Shown here in pieces: positions 8,044-16,956 of a stretch of 64,000 nt of DNA. Origin of the DNA: Promineifilum sp019695075. Its GTDB lineage: Bacteria > Chloroflexota > Anaerolineae > Promineifilales > Promineifilaceae. The stretch is taken from positions 1 to 64,000 of the forward strand of contig JAHCIO010000005.1 of assembly GCA_026129185.1 (NCBI GenBank), given 5' to 3'. The notes under the pieces were generated by a model. That model saw only the letters and a list, made by a program, of their open reading frames with translations. It did no database searches and was not told the origin of the DNA. The translations under genes and the position numbers were made by a program. Within the stretch, counting starts at the first letter, position 1, and the number at the start of each line of letters is the position of its first letter.

Positions 8044-8081
8044 ACACCGCGCCGTCCAAACGACGGCGCGGTGTTGTTTTT
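8044..8081. terminator. Bidirectional terminator between hslO and tRNA-Pro
   Basis: A 13-bp perfect stem (ACACCGCGCCGTC with its complement, loop CAAAC) has a T-run on its right and an A-run on its left (8037-8043), so it can end transcripts from both strands. Confidence 0.93.
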
Positions 8082-8082
8082 G

Positions 8083-8156
<74 letters not shown>

Positions 8157-8231
8157 AACAATGAAGATTATAGACGATTCGCCGTCTCGCGCAAGTGCGT
8201 CGGAACAGAAGGGCACACGGGTGATGCCGAT

Positions 8232-8311
8232 GAGTGTTCAGTGGCCAGTGGTTGGTGTCCAGTGGTCAGTGATTACACACAGACCACTGGACACTGGACA
8301 CTGACCACTAT
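8232..8311. repeat. CAGTGG-type inverted repeat cluster
   Basis: A run of degenerate copies of CAGTGGtC/CAGTGtCC is followed by its inverted complement (8282-8310, ACCACTGGACACTGGACACT), forming a long imperfect hairpin between the tRNA promoter region and the flippase gene. Related CAGTGG/CAGTA runs recur at 18299-18358, 18704-18738 and 47727-47790. Confidence 0.85.
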
Positions 8312-8384
8312 TCTTCCCGCCACTCGTGCTACAATTGCGACATTCCCCCGATACCCGTGTATCAGGTGAGAGAGGTTCACACGG

Positions 8385-9416
8385 TTGAGATCGAAAACGC
8401 TGCGCCTGCTCATCGGCGTGCTCATTAGTGCTGTCTTTCTGTGGCTGGCCCTGCGCGGCCTGCACCTGGCCGACGTGTGGGGTAGCCTGCGCTCGGCCGA
8501 CTATATCTGGCTCATCCCCAGCATTGCCGTCTACTTCGTCGCCGTTTGGGCGCGCACATGGCGGTGGGACTATCTGCTGCGGCCGATTAAGCGCATCTCG
8601 CTCGGCCGCCTCTTCCCCGTCGTCGTCATCGGCTACATGGGCAACAACGTCTACCCCTTCCGGGCCGGCGAGGTGCTGCGCGCCGTTGTCCTGCGCCAGC
8701 GCGAGAGCGTTGCCGTCAGCAGCAGCCTGGCGACCATCGTCGTTGAGCGCGTCTTCGACGGGTTGGTGATGCTGCTATTCGTCTTCGTCGCCTTGCCGTT
8801 CGCGCCGCTGCCCAGCGACAGCATCCGCTTCGTCGTCATCCTGGGCAGCGTGCTGTTCTTCGGCGCGTTGCTGGTCTTCCTGGCCGTCGCCGCCGTGCCG
8901 GCGCGCTTCCTGCGCCTGGCCGAGTGGCTGGTGAGCCACCTTGTGCCCCAACGACTGCGCGCGCCGCTGCTGGGCTTCGCCGAGCGCTTTGTCGAGGGGT
9001 TGCTCTGCCTGCGCGACCCGCGCAACCTGGCCATGATCTTCCTGACCTCCGTCGTCATCTGGCTGCTGGAGACGGTCAAGTACTGGTTTGTCATGCACGC
9101 CTTCGACTTCACGGTGTCGTTCTTCGCCCTGATGCTGATGAACGGCATTGTCAACCTGGCCACGACGCTGCCGTCGGCCCCCGGTTACATCGGCACGTTC
9201 GACGGGCCGGGCATCGCCGTGCTGACGCTGTATGGCGTCGATCCGGCCGTGGCCACGGCCTACACGCTGACGCTGCACGCGGCGCTGTGGCTGCCCATTA
9301 CCCTGCTGGGCATCTACTACATGATCCGCACCCAGCTCCATTGGGCCGACATCGGCCGCGCCGTCGAACAGGGGCGCGCCCTGGACGATGCGCCGGAGGG
9401 GAGGGTTGTGCCATGA
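8385..9416 (+). CDS. YbhN/UPF0104-type integral membrane protein (flippase-like)
   Basis: A 343-residue protein with about eight hydrophobic segments. Starting at a TTG (AGAGG about 9 nt upstream), it shows hallmarks of the lysylphosphatidylglycerol synthase transmembrane/UPF0104 family: 'LWLALRGLHLADVW', 'WARTWRWDYLL', 'GYMGNNVYPFRAGEVLRA', 'ATIVVERVFDG' and 'TTLPSAPGYIGTFDG'. Members without the synthase domain are thought to be membrane transporters or regulators of polar lipids and glycan intermediates. Its stop overlaps the start of the next gene (ATGA), so it forms an operon with an FAD-dependent oxidoreductase and probably the UDP-glucose dehydrogenase. The substrate is unknown. Confidence 0.85.
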   Translation: MRSKTLRLLIGVLISAVFLWLALRGLHLADVWGSLRSADYIWLIPSIAVYFVAVWARTWRWDYLLRPIKRISLGRLFPVVVIGYMGNNVYPFRAGEVLRAVVLRQRESVAVSSSLATIVVERVFDGLVMLLFVFVALPFAPLPSDSIRFVVILGSVLFFGALLVFLAVAAVPARFLRLAEWLVSHLVPQRLRAPLLGFAERFVEGLLCLRDPRNLAMIFLTSVVIWLLETVKYWFVMHAFDFTVSFFALMLMNGIVNLATTLPSAPGYIGTFDGPGIAVLTLYGVDPAVATAYTLTLHAALWLPITLLGIYYMIRTQLHWADIGRAVEQGRALDDAPEGRVVP

Positions 9417-10771
9417 GGATCGCCATTATCGGCGCGGGCATTGCCGGCCTGTCGGCCGCCTATGACCTCCTGCGCGCCGGGCACACTGTCACCCTGCTGG
9501 AGGGCGACAACCAGACCGGCGGCCTGGCCACCGGCTTCCGCGACGAGCGCTGGGAGTGGCCGCTGGAGAAGTTCTACCACCACCTGTTCACCTCCGACCG
9601 GTCGATCATCGGCCTGGTGGAGGAGATCGGCTTCCGCGACAAGCTGTTCTTCCCCCGGCCAACCACCTCCGTCGTTTACGAGGATCGCATCGTCCCCTTT
9701 GATTCACCGCTGCGCTGGATCACCTTCCCCGGCTTCAACCTGATCGACGTGGCCCGCTTCGGCGCGGTCAGTGCCTACCTGCGCTTCACCAAGCCCTGGC
9801 GCGAGCTGGAGAAGCACACCGCCGATAGCTGGCTGCGGCGCGTCTATGGCGACAAAATCTACGAGACGACGTGGCGGCCGCTGCTCATCGGCAAGTTCGG
9901 GCCGTACTACCAGGAAGTCAACATGGCCTGGATGTGGGCGCGCCTCCACGTGCGCAGCCCGCGCCTGGGCTACTTTGAGGGCGGCTTCCAGGCCTTCGTC
10001 GACCAGCTGACCGAGGTGGTGCGCGGCCTGGGCGGCGACATCCGCTTGAATTGCCCAGCCGAGCGCATCGCGCCCGATGGTCAGCCCGATGGCCGGCCCG
10101 ACGCCGGCGGCCTGCTGGTGACGGCCGGTGGCCAGACGGAGCGTTTTGACGCCACCGTGGTGACCACATCGCCGGCGCTGCTGGCCCGGCTGACCCCCGA
10201 CCTGGCCGGCGACTACCTGCGGCAAATCCTGGCCCTGAAGAGCATGGGCGCGGTGGTGATGACGCTGGCCCTGAAGCACTCGCTGATGGCCGATAGCCAC
10301 ACCTACTGGCTCAACATCCCCGCCACTTCGGCCGACAAGGCCGGCGGCGTGCCCTTCCTGGCCCTGGTCGAGCACACCAACTACATCGATCGCCGCCACT
10401 ACGGCGACGACCACATCCTCTATTGCGGCGACTACGTGACGCCCGACCATCCCTACTTCACCATGACGCAGGAGGAACTGGAGCGCCTGTTCGTCGGCGT
10501 CCTCCATCATTTCAACCCCGACTTCCGGCCCGACTGGGTGCGCCGGAGCTGGCTGTTCCGCGCCCGCTATGCCCAGCCCGTGCCCGGCCTGAACCACTCG
10601 CGGGCCATTCCTGACCTGCGCACGCCCATCCCCGGCCTCTATCTGGCCAGCATGAGCCAGGTCTACCCCTGGGATCGAGGCACGAATTATGCCGTCGAGA
10701 TCGGCCGCAAGGTAGCACAACTGCTGCTGACGGATGCTACGTCGCTGTCGGGCAGGGCAAGCGCCGCCTGA
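9413..10771 (+). CDS. NAD(P)/FAD-dependent oxidoreductase (protoporphyrinogen oxidase/UGM-like)
   Basis: A 452-residue flavoprotein beginning with the dinucleotide-binding motif 'GAGIAGLSAAYDLL' (GxGxxG) and continuing 'GDNQTGGLATGF'. The C-terminal FAD motif is 'PGLYLASMSQVYPWDRGTNYAVEIG'. The overall pattern fits the amine-oxidase/protoporphyrinogen-oxidase-like flavoproteins found in polysaccharide clusters, distantly related to UDP-galactopyranose mutase. The start overlaps the preceding gene's stop by 4 nt. The neighbourhood (flippase, UDP-glucose dehydrogenase) suggests a role in lipid-linked or nucleotide-sugar chemistry, but the substrate cannot be read from the sequence. Confidence 0.82.
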   Translation: MRIAIIGAGIAGLSAAYDLLRAGHTVTLLEGDNQTGGLATGFRDERWEWPLEKFYHHLFTSDRSIIGLVEEIGFRDKLFFPRPTTSVVYEDRIVPFDSPLRWITFPGFNLIDVARFGAVSAYLRFTKPWRELEKHTADSWLRRVYGDKIYETTWRPLLIGKFGPYYQEVNMAWMWARLHVRSPRLGYFEGGFQAFVDQLTEVVRGLGGDIRLNCPAERIAPDGQPDGRPDAGGLLVTAGGQTERFDATVVTTSPALLARLTPDLAGDYLRQILALKSMGAVVMTLALKHSLMADSHTYWLNIPATSADKAGGVPFLALVEHTNYIDRRHYGDDHILYCGDYVTPDHPYFTMTQEELERLFVGVLHHFNPDFRPDWVRRSWLFRARYAQPVPGLNHSRAIPDLRTPIPGLYLASMSQVYPWDRGTNYAVEIGRKVAQLLLTDATSLSGRASAA

Positions 10772-10787
10772 TCGTTGGCCACCTCGC

Positions 10788-10816
10788 TTGGTCAGCGCCC
10801 GGACAGACGTTAGAAT
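10788..10816 (+). promoter_or_regulatory. Promoter for UDP-glucose dehydrogenase gene
   Basis: TTGGTC, 17-nt spacer, TAGAAT (10811-10816), about 70 nt upstream of the gene start. Confidence 0.55.
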
Positions 10817-10884
10817 ACAAGGGCAGTTTCGCACAAGCGCCGCCAGGATTGACCCCATCGGGAGGTGGCGCAAGGAGCCTGGAC

Positions 10885-12336
10885 ATGAAGATCGTTGTAA
10901 TTGGCACCGGCTTTGTGGGTTTGCCCCACGCCGCGGTGCTATCGGAATATGGACACGAAGTCTACGCCTACGACATTGACGCGGCGCGCATTGCCGCTTA
11001 CCAGACCGGCGAAGCCGATGCCATTGAACGTTATGTAAACGAACCCGGCCTGGCTGACAGCGTCGCCGAGAATATCAATCGCTACCTGTTCTTCACGACC
11101 GATATCGCCAACGTCGTCGATGGCGCCGACGTCTTCTTCTTCTGCATCAACACGCCCCCCAAGCGCGACGGCTCGACCGACATGACCTACTACCTCGACG
11201 CCGCCCACCATCTGGCCGGCCTGTTGGCCCAGCGGCAGAACCTGTCGCGCGTCGTCCTGGTCAACAAGAGCACCGTGCCCATCGGCACGGCGCGGCTGTT
11301 AGAGTCGGTGATGGCGGAGCACGGCGTGGCCAACTTCGGCATCGCCTCGAACCCGGAGTTTCTGGCCCAGGGCAACGCCATCGAAGGCTCGCGCCGGCCC
11401 GACCGGGTAGTCATCGGCGCGGACACGGCCGAGGACATGCACATCCTGCGCCGCGTCTACTCGCAGTTCGTTAACCACGTGCGCATTCGCTACCTGGAGA
11501 CGACGCCGGAGACGGCCGAAGCCATCAAGTACATGAGCAACACGCTGCTGTTGACGTACATCTCCTTCTGGAACGGCGTCGGCGCGCGGCTGGCCGAGGC
11601 CATGCCCAACATCCGCATGGAAGACCTGAAGATCGGCGTCACCGCCGACGCGCGTATCAGCACATGGGGTTCCTACGTCAGCAACGGCGCGGGCGGCAGC
11701 TGCTTCGGCAAGGACATCCAGTCGCTCATCTATCAGCTCAACCGCGCCGGCCGCTCCACCGACCTGCTCCAGGCGGTGTACAACATCAACGAGTACCAGA
11801 AGATCTATCTGATCGAGCGGGCTATCCACGAGGCGCACTTCAGCTTCAACCAGAAGACGGTGGCGCTGCTGGGTCTGTCATTCAAGAAGCGCACCAACGA
11901 CATGCGCGACTCGGCCGCCTTGCGGGTCGTTGAGTCGCTGCTAGCCCGCGGCGTGCGCGCCATTCGCGCCTACGACCCGTTGGCCGTCGACGAGGCCCGT
12001 CGCAACTGGTTCAACCCGGACAAGAACTACCTTTTCGAGCGCATCAGCTATCACGCCACGGCCCAAGAGGCCATCAGCGGCAGCGACGCGATCTATATTT
12101 CCACCGACTGGGAGGAGTTCCGCGGCCTGGCGCGCACCATCCAGACGACGGTGACGCCGCCCTACCTGATCATGGACGGTCGGCGGATGATCCCCGACTA
12201 CGACACGCTGGCGACCGCGGGCTTCGACTACCTGCCCGTCGGCGGGCCGCTGCTGTGCGGGCGAGAGGCCGACGCTATGTCGGGCGAGAACGGCCACCGG
12301 ATGACCGCGCGCCCGGTGCCCAGCCACGCGCTCTAG
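10885..12336 (+). CDS. UDP-glucose/GDP-mannose dehydrogenase family protein
   Basis: A 483-residue cytoplasmic NAD-dependent enzyme that oxidises a nucleotide-sugar C6 alcohol to the acid (UDP-glucuronate type). It has the N-terminal Rossmann motif 'VVIGTGFVGLPHAAVLSEYG', 'CINTPPK', 'KSTVPIGT' and the lysine/asparagine region 'YMSNTLLLTYISFWN'. The catalytic cysteine is at residue 273 in 'GGSCFGKD', where most family members have Pro instead of the second Gly. The C-terminal domain carries 'LGLSFKKRTNDMRDSAAL' and 'YISTDWEEF'. The ATG at 10885 is preceded by AAGGAG; the in-frame upstream extension is rejected. It provides uronic-acid precursors for the surface glycans implied by neighbouring genes. 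Confidence 0.9.
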   Translation: MKIVVIGTGFVGLPHAAVLSEYGHEVYAYDIDAARIAAYQTGEADAIERYVNEPGLADSVAENINRYLFFTTDIANVVDGADVFFFCINTPPKRDGSTDMTYYLDAAHHLAGLLAQRQNLSRVVLVNKSTVPIGTARLLESVMAEHGVANFGIASNPEFLAQGNAIEGSRRPDRVVIGADTAEDMHILRRVYSQFVNHVRIRYLETTPETAEAIKYMSNTLLLTYISFWNGVGARLAEAMPNIRMEDLKIGVTADARISTWGSYVSNGAGGSCFGKDIQSLIYQLNRAGRSTDLLQAVYNINEYQKIYLIERAIHEAHFSFNQKTVALLGLSFKKRTNDMRDSAALRVVESLLARGVRAIRAYDPLAVDEARRNWFNPDKNYLFERISYHATAQEAISGSDAIYISTDWEEFRGLARTIQTTVTPPYLIMDGRRMIPDYDTLATAGFDYLPVGGPLLCGREADAMSGENGHRMTARPVPSHAL

Positions 12337-12369
12337 GCCATCAGCCGGCCTCGCGTGGCGGGACTAATT

Positions 12370-12402
12370 CACTCTTTACAAGAGTGGCATAGTTGCTATA
12401 CT
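12370..12402 (+). promoter_or_regulatory. Promoter of greA with palindrome over the -35
   Basis: TTTACA (12375-12380), 16-nt spacer, TATACT (12397-12402). A CACTCTT-TAC-AAGAGTG inverted repeat (12370-12386) covers the -35 box and could be an operator. Confidence 0.75.
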
Positions 12403-12427
12403 TGGCCTTGATCTATCAGAAGGGATT

Positions 12428-12450
12428 GACCGCTGCCCACAGCGGTCTTT
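12428..12450 (+). promoter_or_regulatory. Leader hairpin upstream of greA
   Basis: GACCGCTG-CCCA-CAGCGGTC followed by TTT lies between the promoter and the greA start. It is a weak terminator-like hairpin, possibly attenuating or stabilising the leader. Confidence 0.5.
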
Positions 12451-12472
12451 GCCTATATCAGGAACAAGAAGA

Positions 12473-12958
12473 ATGTTGTCAAGGAAACCCACGCTGCTGA
12501 CCGTCGAAGGATTAGACCGCTTAACGAAAGAGCTGGAGCACTTGCGCACAAAGGGCCGCGAAGAGGTCGCCGAGCGACTTCACCGCGCCTTTGAAGATGG
12601 CCAGGATGACGACTTCGTGGACAACGCTGAGTTGGAGGCTGCCCGCAACGAGCAGTCATTTCTGGAGGGCCGCATCCAGGACCTTGAGGACATCCTCAAC
12701 AACTACCAACTGATCGATGAAGACATGGCTCCCCACGACCGGGTCAAGCTTGGCGACTGGATTACCGTCACCGAAGTCGGCTCGACCGAGGAGGAGCGCT
12801 ACCAGCTCGTTGGCGCGCTGGAAGCCGACCCGGTCGAGGGTCGCATCTCCAACGAAAGCCCGCTGGGCAAGGTGCTCCTGGGTGTGAAGGTCGGCGATGT
12901 CGTGCGCGTCAATGCGCCACGCGGCGTCACCGAGTTCAAGGTGTTGCGGGTCGAGTAA
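12473..12958 (+). CDS. greA: Transcription elongation factor GreA
   Basis: A 161-residue cleavage factor that rescues backtracked RNA polymerase. The N-terminal antiparallel coiled coil (residues about 5-80) carries 'LTVEGLDRLTKELEHLR' and the acidic tip 'FEDGQDDDFVDNAELEAAR', here slightly longer in acidic residues than usual. The C-terminal FKBP-like domain contains 'TEVGSTEEERYQLVG' and 'ISNESPLGKVLLGVKVGDVV'. The ATG at 12473 has AGGA upstream; an ATG at 12449 is possible but would start inside the hairpin. It is followed by a clear terminator and then lysS. Confidence 0.95.
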   Translation: MLSRKPTLLTVEGLDRLTKELEHLRTKGREEVAERLHRAFEDGQDDDFVDNAELEAARNEQSFLEGRIQDLEDILNNYQLIDEDMAPHDRVKLGDWITVTEVGSTEEERYQLVGALEADPVEGRISNESPLGKVLLGVKVGDVVRVNAPRGVTEFKVLRVE

Positions 12959-12986
12959 GCGATCCCCCGTCCGGAACAAACAAGTC

Positions 12987-13028
12987 GCCCGTGAAGCGCA
13001 TGATGCCATGTGCTACACGGGCTTTTTT
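12987..13028 (+). terminator. Intrinsic terminator between greA and lysS
   Basis: GCCCGTG (12987-12993) pairs with CACGGGC (13016-13022), with further pairing inside the loop, followed by six T residues. Only 13 nt separate the T-run from the lysS start codon. Confidence 0.85.
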
Positions 13029-13041
13029 GTGGGAGAACGAT

Positions 13042-14553
13042 ATGAGTTGGCAACCGAACCCGCTGGAAGAGCAGCGCCTGGAGAAATTGGCCCGGCTGCG
13101 CGAGGCCGGCATCGAGCCATACCCGTTGCGCGTCGAGCGCAGCCACACCACGGCCGAGGCCATCGCCGCCTTCGAGGCCGCGGCCGAGGGCGACACGGTC
13201 GCCGTGACTCTCTGCGGCCGGCTGCTGAGCGTTCGCGACATGGGCAAGTCGGTCTTCGCCGACATCGCCGACGAGTCGGGTCGCGTGCAGCTATTTCTGC
13301 GGCGCGACGACGTTGGCGAGGAGGCCCACGCCCACTTCCGCAAGCTGCTCGACCTGGGCGACTTCATCAGCGCCAGCGGCGAAATGTTCCGCACGCGCAT
13401 GGGCGAGGTCAGCCTGCACGCGCGCGGCTGGACACTGCTGAGCAAGGCCATCAGCCCCCTGCCCGTGGCCAAGGAGCAGGAAGTGGACGGGCAGGTGGTG
13501 CGCTATAGCGCCTTCGCCGACCTGGAGGAGCGCTATCGCCAGCGCTACGCCGACCTGGCCGTCAACCCGGAGGTGCGCGATATCTTCCGCGCCCGCGCCC
13601 GAATGGTCAGCGCGCTGCGCCGCTTCATGGACGACAACGGCTTCCTGGAGGTCGAGACGCCCATCCTCCAGCCGCTCTATGGCGGCGCGGCGGCCCGCCC
13701 CTTCACGACCTACCACAACCAGCTCAAGCAGGAGCTTTATCTGCGCATCTCCTTCGAGCTGTACCTCAAGCGGCTGCTGGTCGGCGGCTATGAGCGCGTT
13801 TACGAGATCGGCCGTGACTTCCGCAACGAGGGCGTCAGCTTCAAGCACAACCCCGAGTTCACCCAACTGGAGTTCTACGCCGCCTACTGGGACTACCGCG
13901 ACGTGATGGACTTCACCGAGCGGATGCTGGCCGCGGCGGCGCGCGAAACGCTGGGCACGACGACCATCACCTTCCAGGGGCACACCATCGACTTCGGCGC
14001 GGCGTGGCAGCGCCTGACCATGCGCGATGCCATCCGCCAGTTCGCCGAGATCGACTACATGGACTACCCCGACGCCACGTCGCTGGCCAAGGCCATCAAG
14101 GACATCGGCGGCGAGGCCCCGCCCAACGCGCCCTGGGGCAAGCTCATCGATGGCTTGCTGGGCGACTTCGTCGAACCGCGCCTCATCCAGCCGACCTTTA
14201 TCCTCGATTACCCGCGCGACATCTCGCCGCTGGCCAAGAGCGTGCCCGGCGACCCGCTGCACGTGGAGCGCTTCGAGTTCTTCATCGGCGGCATGGAGAT
14301 GGGCAACGCCTTTACCGAGCTAAACGACCCGCAGGAGCAGCGGCGGCGCTTCGAGGCGCTGCAAGAGACATTCGGCAAGGACGACGAGGAGCGCAACCCC
14401 ATCGACGAGGATTACCTGCGGGCCATGCGCTACGGCATGCCCCCCAACGGCGGCTTCGGCATGGGTATCGACCGGCTGGCGATGTTGCTGACCGACAGTC
14501 GCACGCTGCGCGAGGTACTTCTCTTCCCCCACCTGCGCGAGCGGGACGAGTGA
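13042..14553 (+). CDS. lysS: Lysyl-tRNA synthetase, class II
   Basis: A 503-residue class II lysyl-tRNA synthetase charging tRNA-Lys. The N-terminal OB-fold anticodon-binding domain (about 50-140) contains 'GRLLSVRDMGKSVFADI' and 'GRVQLFLRRD'. The catalytic domain shows motif 1 ('RRFMDDNGFLEVETPIL'), motif 2 ('RVYEIGRDFRNEG', 'HNPEFTQLEFY') and motif 3 ('GMGIDRLAMLLTDS', 'LREVLLFPHLRE'). The length is normal. The ATG at 13042 is preceded by GGGAGAA. No room exists for a promoter between the upstream terminator and this start, so expression probably depends on readthrough or an unusual internal promoter. Confidence 0.97.
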   Translation: MSWQPNPLEEQRLEKLARLREAGIEPYPLRVERSHTTAEAIAAFEAAAEGDTVAVTLCGRLLSVRDMGKSVFADIADESGRVQLFLRRDDVGEEAHAHFRKLLDLGDFISASGEMFRTRMGEVSLHARGWTLLSKAISPLPVAKEQEVDGQVVRYSAFADLEERYRQRYADLAVNPEVRDIFRARARMVSALRRFMDDNGFLEVETPILQPLYGGAAARPFTTYHNQLKQELYLRISFELYLKRLLVGGYERVYEIGRDFRNEGVSFKHNPEFTQLEFYAAYWDYRDVMDFTERMLAAAARETLGTTTITFQGHTIDFGAAWQRLTMRDAIRQFAEIDYMDYPDATSLAKAIKDIGGEAPPNAPWGKLIDGLLGDFVEPRLIQPTFILDYPRDISPLAKSVPGDPLHVERFEFFIGGMEMGNAFTELNDPQEQRRRFEALQETFGKDDEERNPIDEDYLRAMRYGMPPNGGFGMGIDRLAMLLTDSRTLREVLLFPHLRERDE

Positions 14554-14561
14554 GATAAGCC

Positions 14562-14590
14562 GTGGGGCGGCCGGCCGGCCGCCCCACTTT
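14562..14590. terminator. 26-nt perfect palindrome after lysS
   Basis: GTGGGGCGGCCGG and its exact complement are followed by TTT; a second stem, GCAGGCA-ATC-TGCCTGC, follows at 14603-14619. They lie between convergent genes and can end transcripts from both sides. Confidence 0.75.
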
Positions 14591-14628
14591 GCGATCATGC
14601 TGGCAGGCAATCTGCCTGCGCTACCCGT

Positions 14629-16140
14629 CTAGTCGATCTTGATGTAGTCGTACTTCACCCGCGCGTTGTCGTTCTCTTTAGTGATGAGCAACAGGCCGAA
14701 GTACGGCTGGTTGATGAGGGCCGTGTCCTGCTTCTCGGCGATGTACTTGCCGTTCCAGTACAGCGTGATGATGCCGTTGGCCTGGACGTAGATGTCGATC
14801 TCCACCCAGTCATCGGGGAAGACGCCGCCACCCCTGATCCAGTCCTGCAGGATGACGCCGACCGGCTCGCCGTTGGCGTCGTGGCCGTCGACACGCACCA
14901 GCTTCAACTCCTGGAACTGCTGGCCGCCGGTGTTGCGGTATTGCACGCGCAGTTCATAGTAGCGGGTGAAGCAGTTGGTTGGTTTGGGCGTCGTGCAGGC
15001 GCCGCCGTTCCAATCGCCGCCAAAGACGATGCCGTACATTTGGCGGTCTTTGGTTTCCTTCAGCTTGGCCACGACTTCGATGTTGTAGGGCGGCTTCTTG
15101 GCCGGCACCAGCGGCGAGACGAGGACAAAGCTATTTGTATTGAGCACGCGCAACTCCAGCGCGCCCTGGCGGCCGCCGTCGAGATCGTCGCGGTGGCCGA
15201 CGACGAACGCCGCGTTCGAGGTGGAACGTCGCGCCTCCCAGCCGCTAATGTCCTGCCCGAAGTTGTCCTCGAAGCGGCCGGCGGGCGGCGGTGTGGCCGT
15301 GGGTGTCGCCGTCGGCGGGATGGGCGTGTTGGTCGGCGTCAGCGTCGGCTGGAGCTGGATGTGGGGCAGGTAGGCCTTGTCGCCGAAGTTGCCGCGCAGG
15401 GCGATGTCATCGACGAAGGCGGCATTCTTGGCCGGGTCGCCGGAGTTGTCGCTGGCGAAGCGGAAGGCCAGGTAGACCGCCGGCTCGCCGGCGAAGTCAT
15501 CCAGAGCCAAGTTGCGCGCCTGCCACGTGCCGTCGCCGCCGTTGTTGCTCTGCACGCCGGTCCAGTTGGCCCCGTTGGTGGACAGCAGGACGCTGAACGT
15601 GTCGCCGGCGTCGGCCTCGAAGGAGTAGGTGAAGCTCAACTCGGCGTCCGACGCGCCCGACAGGCTGAACGGGCCGTAGATGAGCCACGAATCGACGCCC
15701 TTGGGGTAGCCGTCGTCGGCCGGGTTCAGCCCCTGGCCATCAGCGCCGCCGCCAATCGACCAGGCGCTGCGCTGGCCGCTGTTGAGTGGGTTGGTCACGT
15801 TGCGGACGCCCCACTTGTATTCGCCGTCGGTCGCGCCGTTGCGGTCGATGGCTGTCCAGACGCTGTCGTCGAACCCGCCTTCCCAATCCTCTTCCACAAG
15901 GATCATCCAGTCGGTCGCCTGCGCGGGCGCGGCGACGACCGGCCGGCCGATCTGGTCGGCGACCGGGAAGCTCTCGTTGACGGCCGTGCCGGTGAACTGG
16001 GGGTTGTCGGGCGGCGGTGAGCCGGCGCGCGCGGCCGTGTTGCCGGCGCGCAGCCACAAACCGGCGACAGCGACGACCAGGAATGCGGCCACCCAGACGA
16101 GTAGCGCGCGTTTTCGCGGGGAACCTTGTTTCGTTGACAT
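14629..16140 (-). CDS. Exported protein with jelly-roll/concanavalin-like domains
   Basis: A 503-residue protein with an N-terminal membrane anchor or signal (residues about 10-32, 'RALLVWVAAFLVVAVAGLW'). The first beta-sandwich-like domain (about 65-235) shows 'VEEDWEGGFDDSVWTAIDRNG' spread over its start and 'FVDDIALRG'. A Thr/Pro linker (about 248-272) leads to a second domain resembling LamG/DUF1080-type sugar-binding folds ('DNFGQDISGWEARRS', 'GIVFGGDWNGG', 'YYELRVQYRN', 'WVEIDIYVQANGIITLYWNG'). It is probably a cell-surface or secreted glycan-binding protein. The start at 16140 has AAGGAG upstream; the longer frame to 16365 is not credible. Specific ligand unknown. Confidence 0.75.
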   Translation of the reverse strand: MSTKQGSPRKRALLVWVAAFLVVAVAGLWLRAGNTAARAGSPPPDNPQFTGTAVNESFPVADQIGRPVVAAPAQATDWMILVEEDWEGGFDDSVWTAIDRNGATDGEYKWGVRNVTNPLNSGQRSAWSIGGGADGQGLNPADDGYPKGVDSWLIYGPFSLSGASDAELSFTYSFEADAGDTFSVLLSTNGANWTGVQSNNGGDGTWQARNLALDDFAGEPAVYLAFRFASDNSGDPAKNAAFVDDIALRGNFGDKAYLPHIQLQPTLTPTNTPIPPTATPTATPPPAGRFEDNFGQDISGWEARRSTSNAAFVVGHRDDLDGGRQGALELRVLNTNSFVLVSPLVPAKKPPYNIEVVAKLKETKDRQMYGIVFGGDWNGGACTTPKPTNCFTRYYELRVQYRNTGGQQFQELKLVRVDGHDANGEPVGVILQDWIRGGGVFPDDWVEIDIYVQANGIITLYWNGKYIAEKQDTALINQPYFGLLLITKENDNARVKYDYIKID

Positions 16141-16337
16141 GTGCTCCTTCCTTCTCGCGTGGCCGGTCGGGCGACCGGCGCTGACGTTGACGGATGCGTT
16201 GACCTGGGCCGGAACGGGCAAGCTCATCTCCGTAGGACGCTCCGGCCACTTGCAGACGGTACTCAGGGTCATTGTAATCGATAACGGGGCGGCGTCAACG
16301 ACAGCAGGCGGCGACCTGGCGCGGCCGGCCACCCTCC

Positions 16338-16377
16338 ACAAACAAAACGGGCGACGCCGCCACATGGCGCGTCGCCC
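16338..16377 (-). terminator. Terminator of msrA
   Basis: On the minus strand GGGCGACGC pairs with GCGTCGCCC and is followed by GTTTTGTTT. Confidence 0.8.
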
Positions 16378-16404
16378 GCATCATCACGTCCGTAGCGCCT
16401 TCTC

Positions 16405-16956
16405 TCAGGCGGCCTGCTTCAGCTTATCCTGGAACGACTTGCGGAACTTGCGTACCTTGGGATCGACGACGTAGACGCAATAGGGCTGGTAGGGGTTGCG
16501 GGCGAAGTAGTCCTGGTGGTACTCCTCGGCCTCATAGAGCGTCTCGAAGGGGACGATCTCGGTCACGATGGGGTCGCGCCACAGCCCTTCGGCGGCTGCC
16601 GCGGCGCGCGATTGCTCGGCCGCGGCCCGCTGCGCCTCGTCGTGGGTGAAGATGACCGAGCGATACTGCGGCCCCACGTCGTTGCCCTGCCGGTTGGGCG
16701 TCGTCGGGTCGTGGATGTGCCAGAAGATATTGAGGATGTCCTCGTAGCGGATCACCGCCGGGTCGAACCATACCTGGACGACCTCGGCGTGGCCCGTGCG
16801 CTTGCCGCAGACCTGCTCATAGGTCGGGTTGGCCACGTGTCCGCCGGAATAGCCGGAGACGACCCGTTCCACGCCGATCACATCGCGGTAAACCGCATCG
16901 AGGCACCAGAAGCATCCCCCGCCCAATGTTGCGACTTCGAGTTGCTGATTTGCCAT
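16405..16956 (-). CDS. msrA: Peptide methionine-S-sulfoxide reductase MsrA
   Basis: A 183-residue enzyme that reduces the S-epimer of methionine sulfoxide in proteins. The catalytic 'GGGCFWCLDA' motif lies at residues about 11-20, followed by 'GVERVVSGYSGGHVANPTYEQVC', of which GYSGG and PTYEQVC are family hallmarks. 'GHAEVVQVWFDP' and 'HDPTTPNRQGND' follow, and the C-terminal region is 'EYHQDYF'. The length is standard. The start is supported by AAGGAA upstream. It stands alone behind its own terminator. MsrB is not seen nearby. Confidence 0.96.
   Translation of the reverse strand: MANQQLEVATLGGGCFWCLDAVYRDVIGVERVVSGYSGGHVANPTYEQVCGKRTGHAEVVQVWFDPAVIRYEDILNIFWHIHDPTTPNRQGNDVGPQYRSVIFTHDEAQRAAAEQSRAAAAAEGLWRDPIVTEIVPFETLYEAEEYHQDYFARNPYQPYCVYVVDPKVRKFRKSFQDKLKQAA

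Noticed and set aside
12987..13041. T-box riboswitch for lysS
   Set aside because: The segment is far too short and lacks a stem I or T-box sequence; it is a simple terminator.
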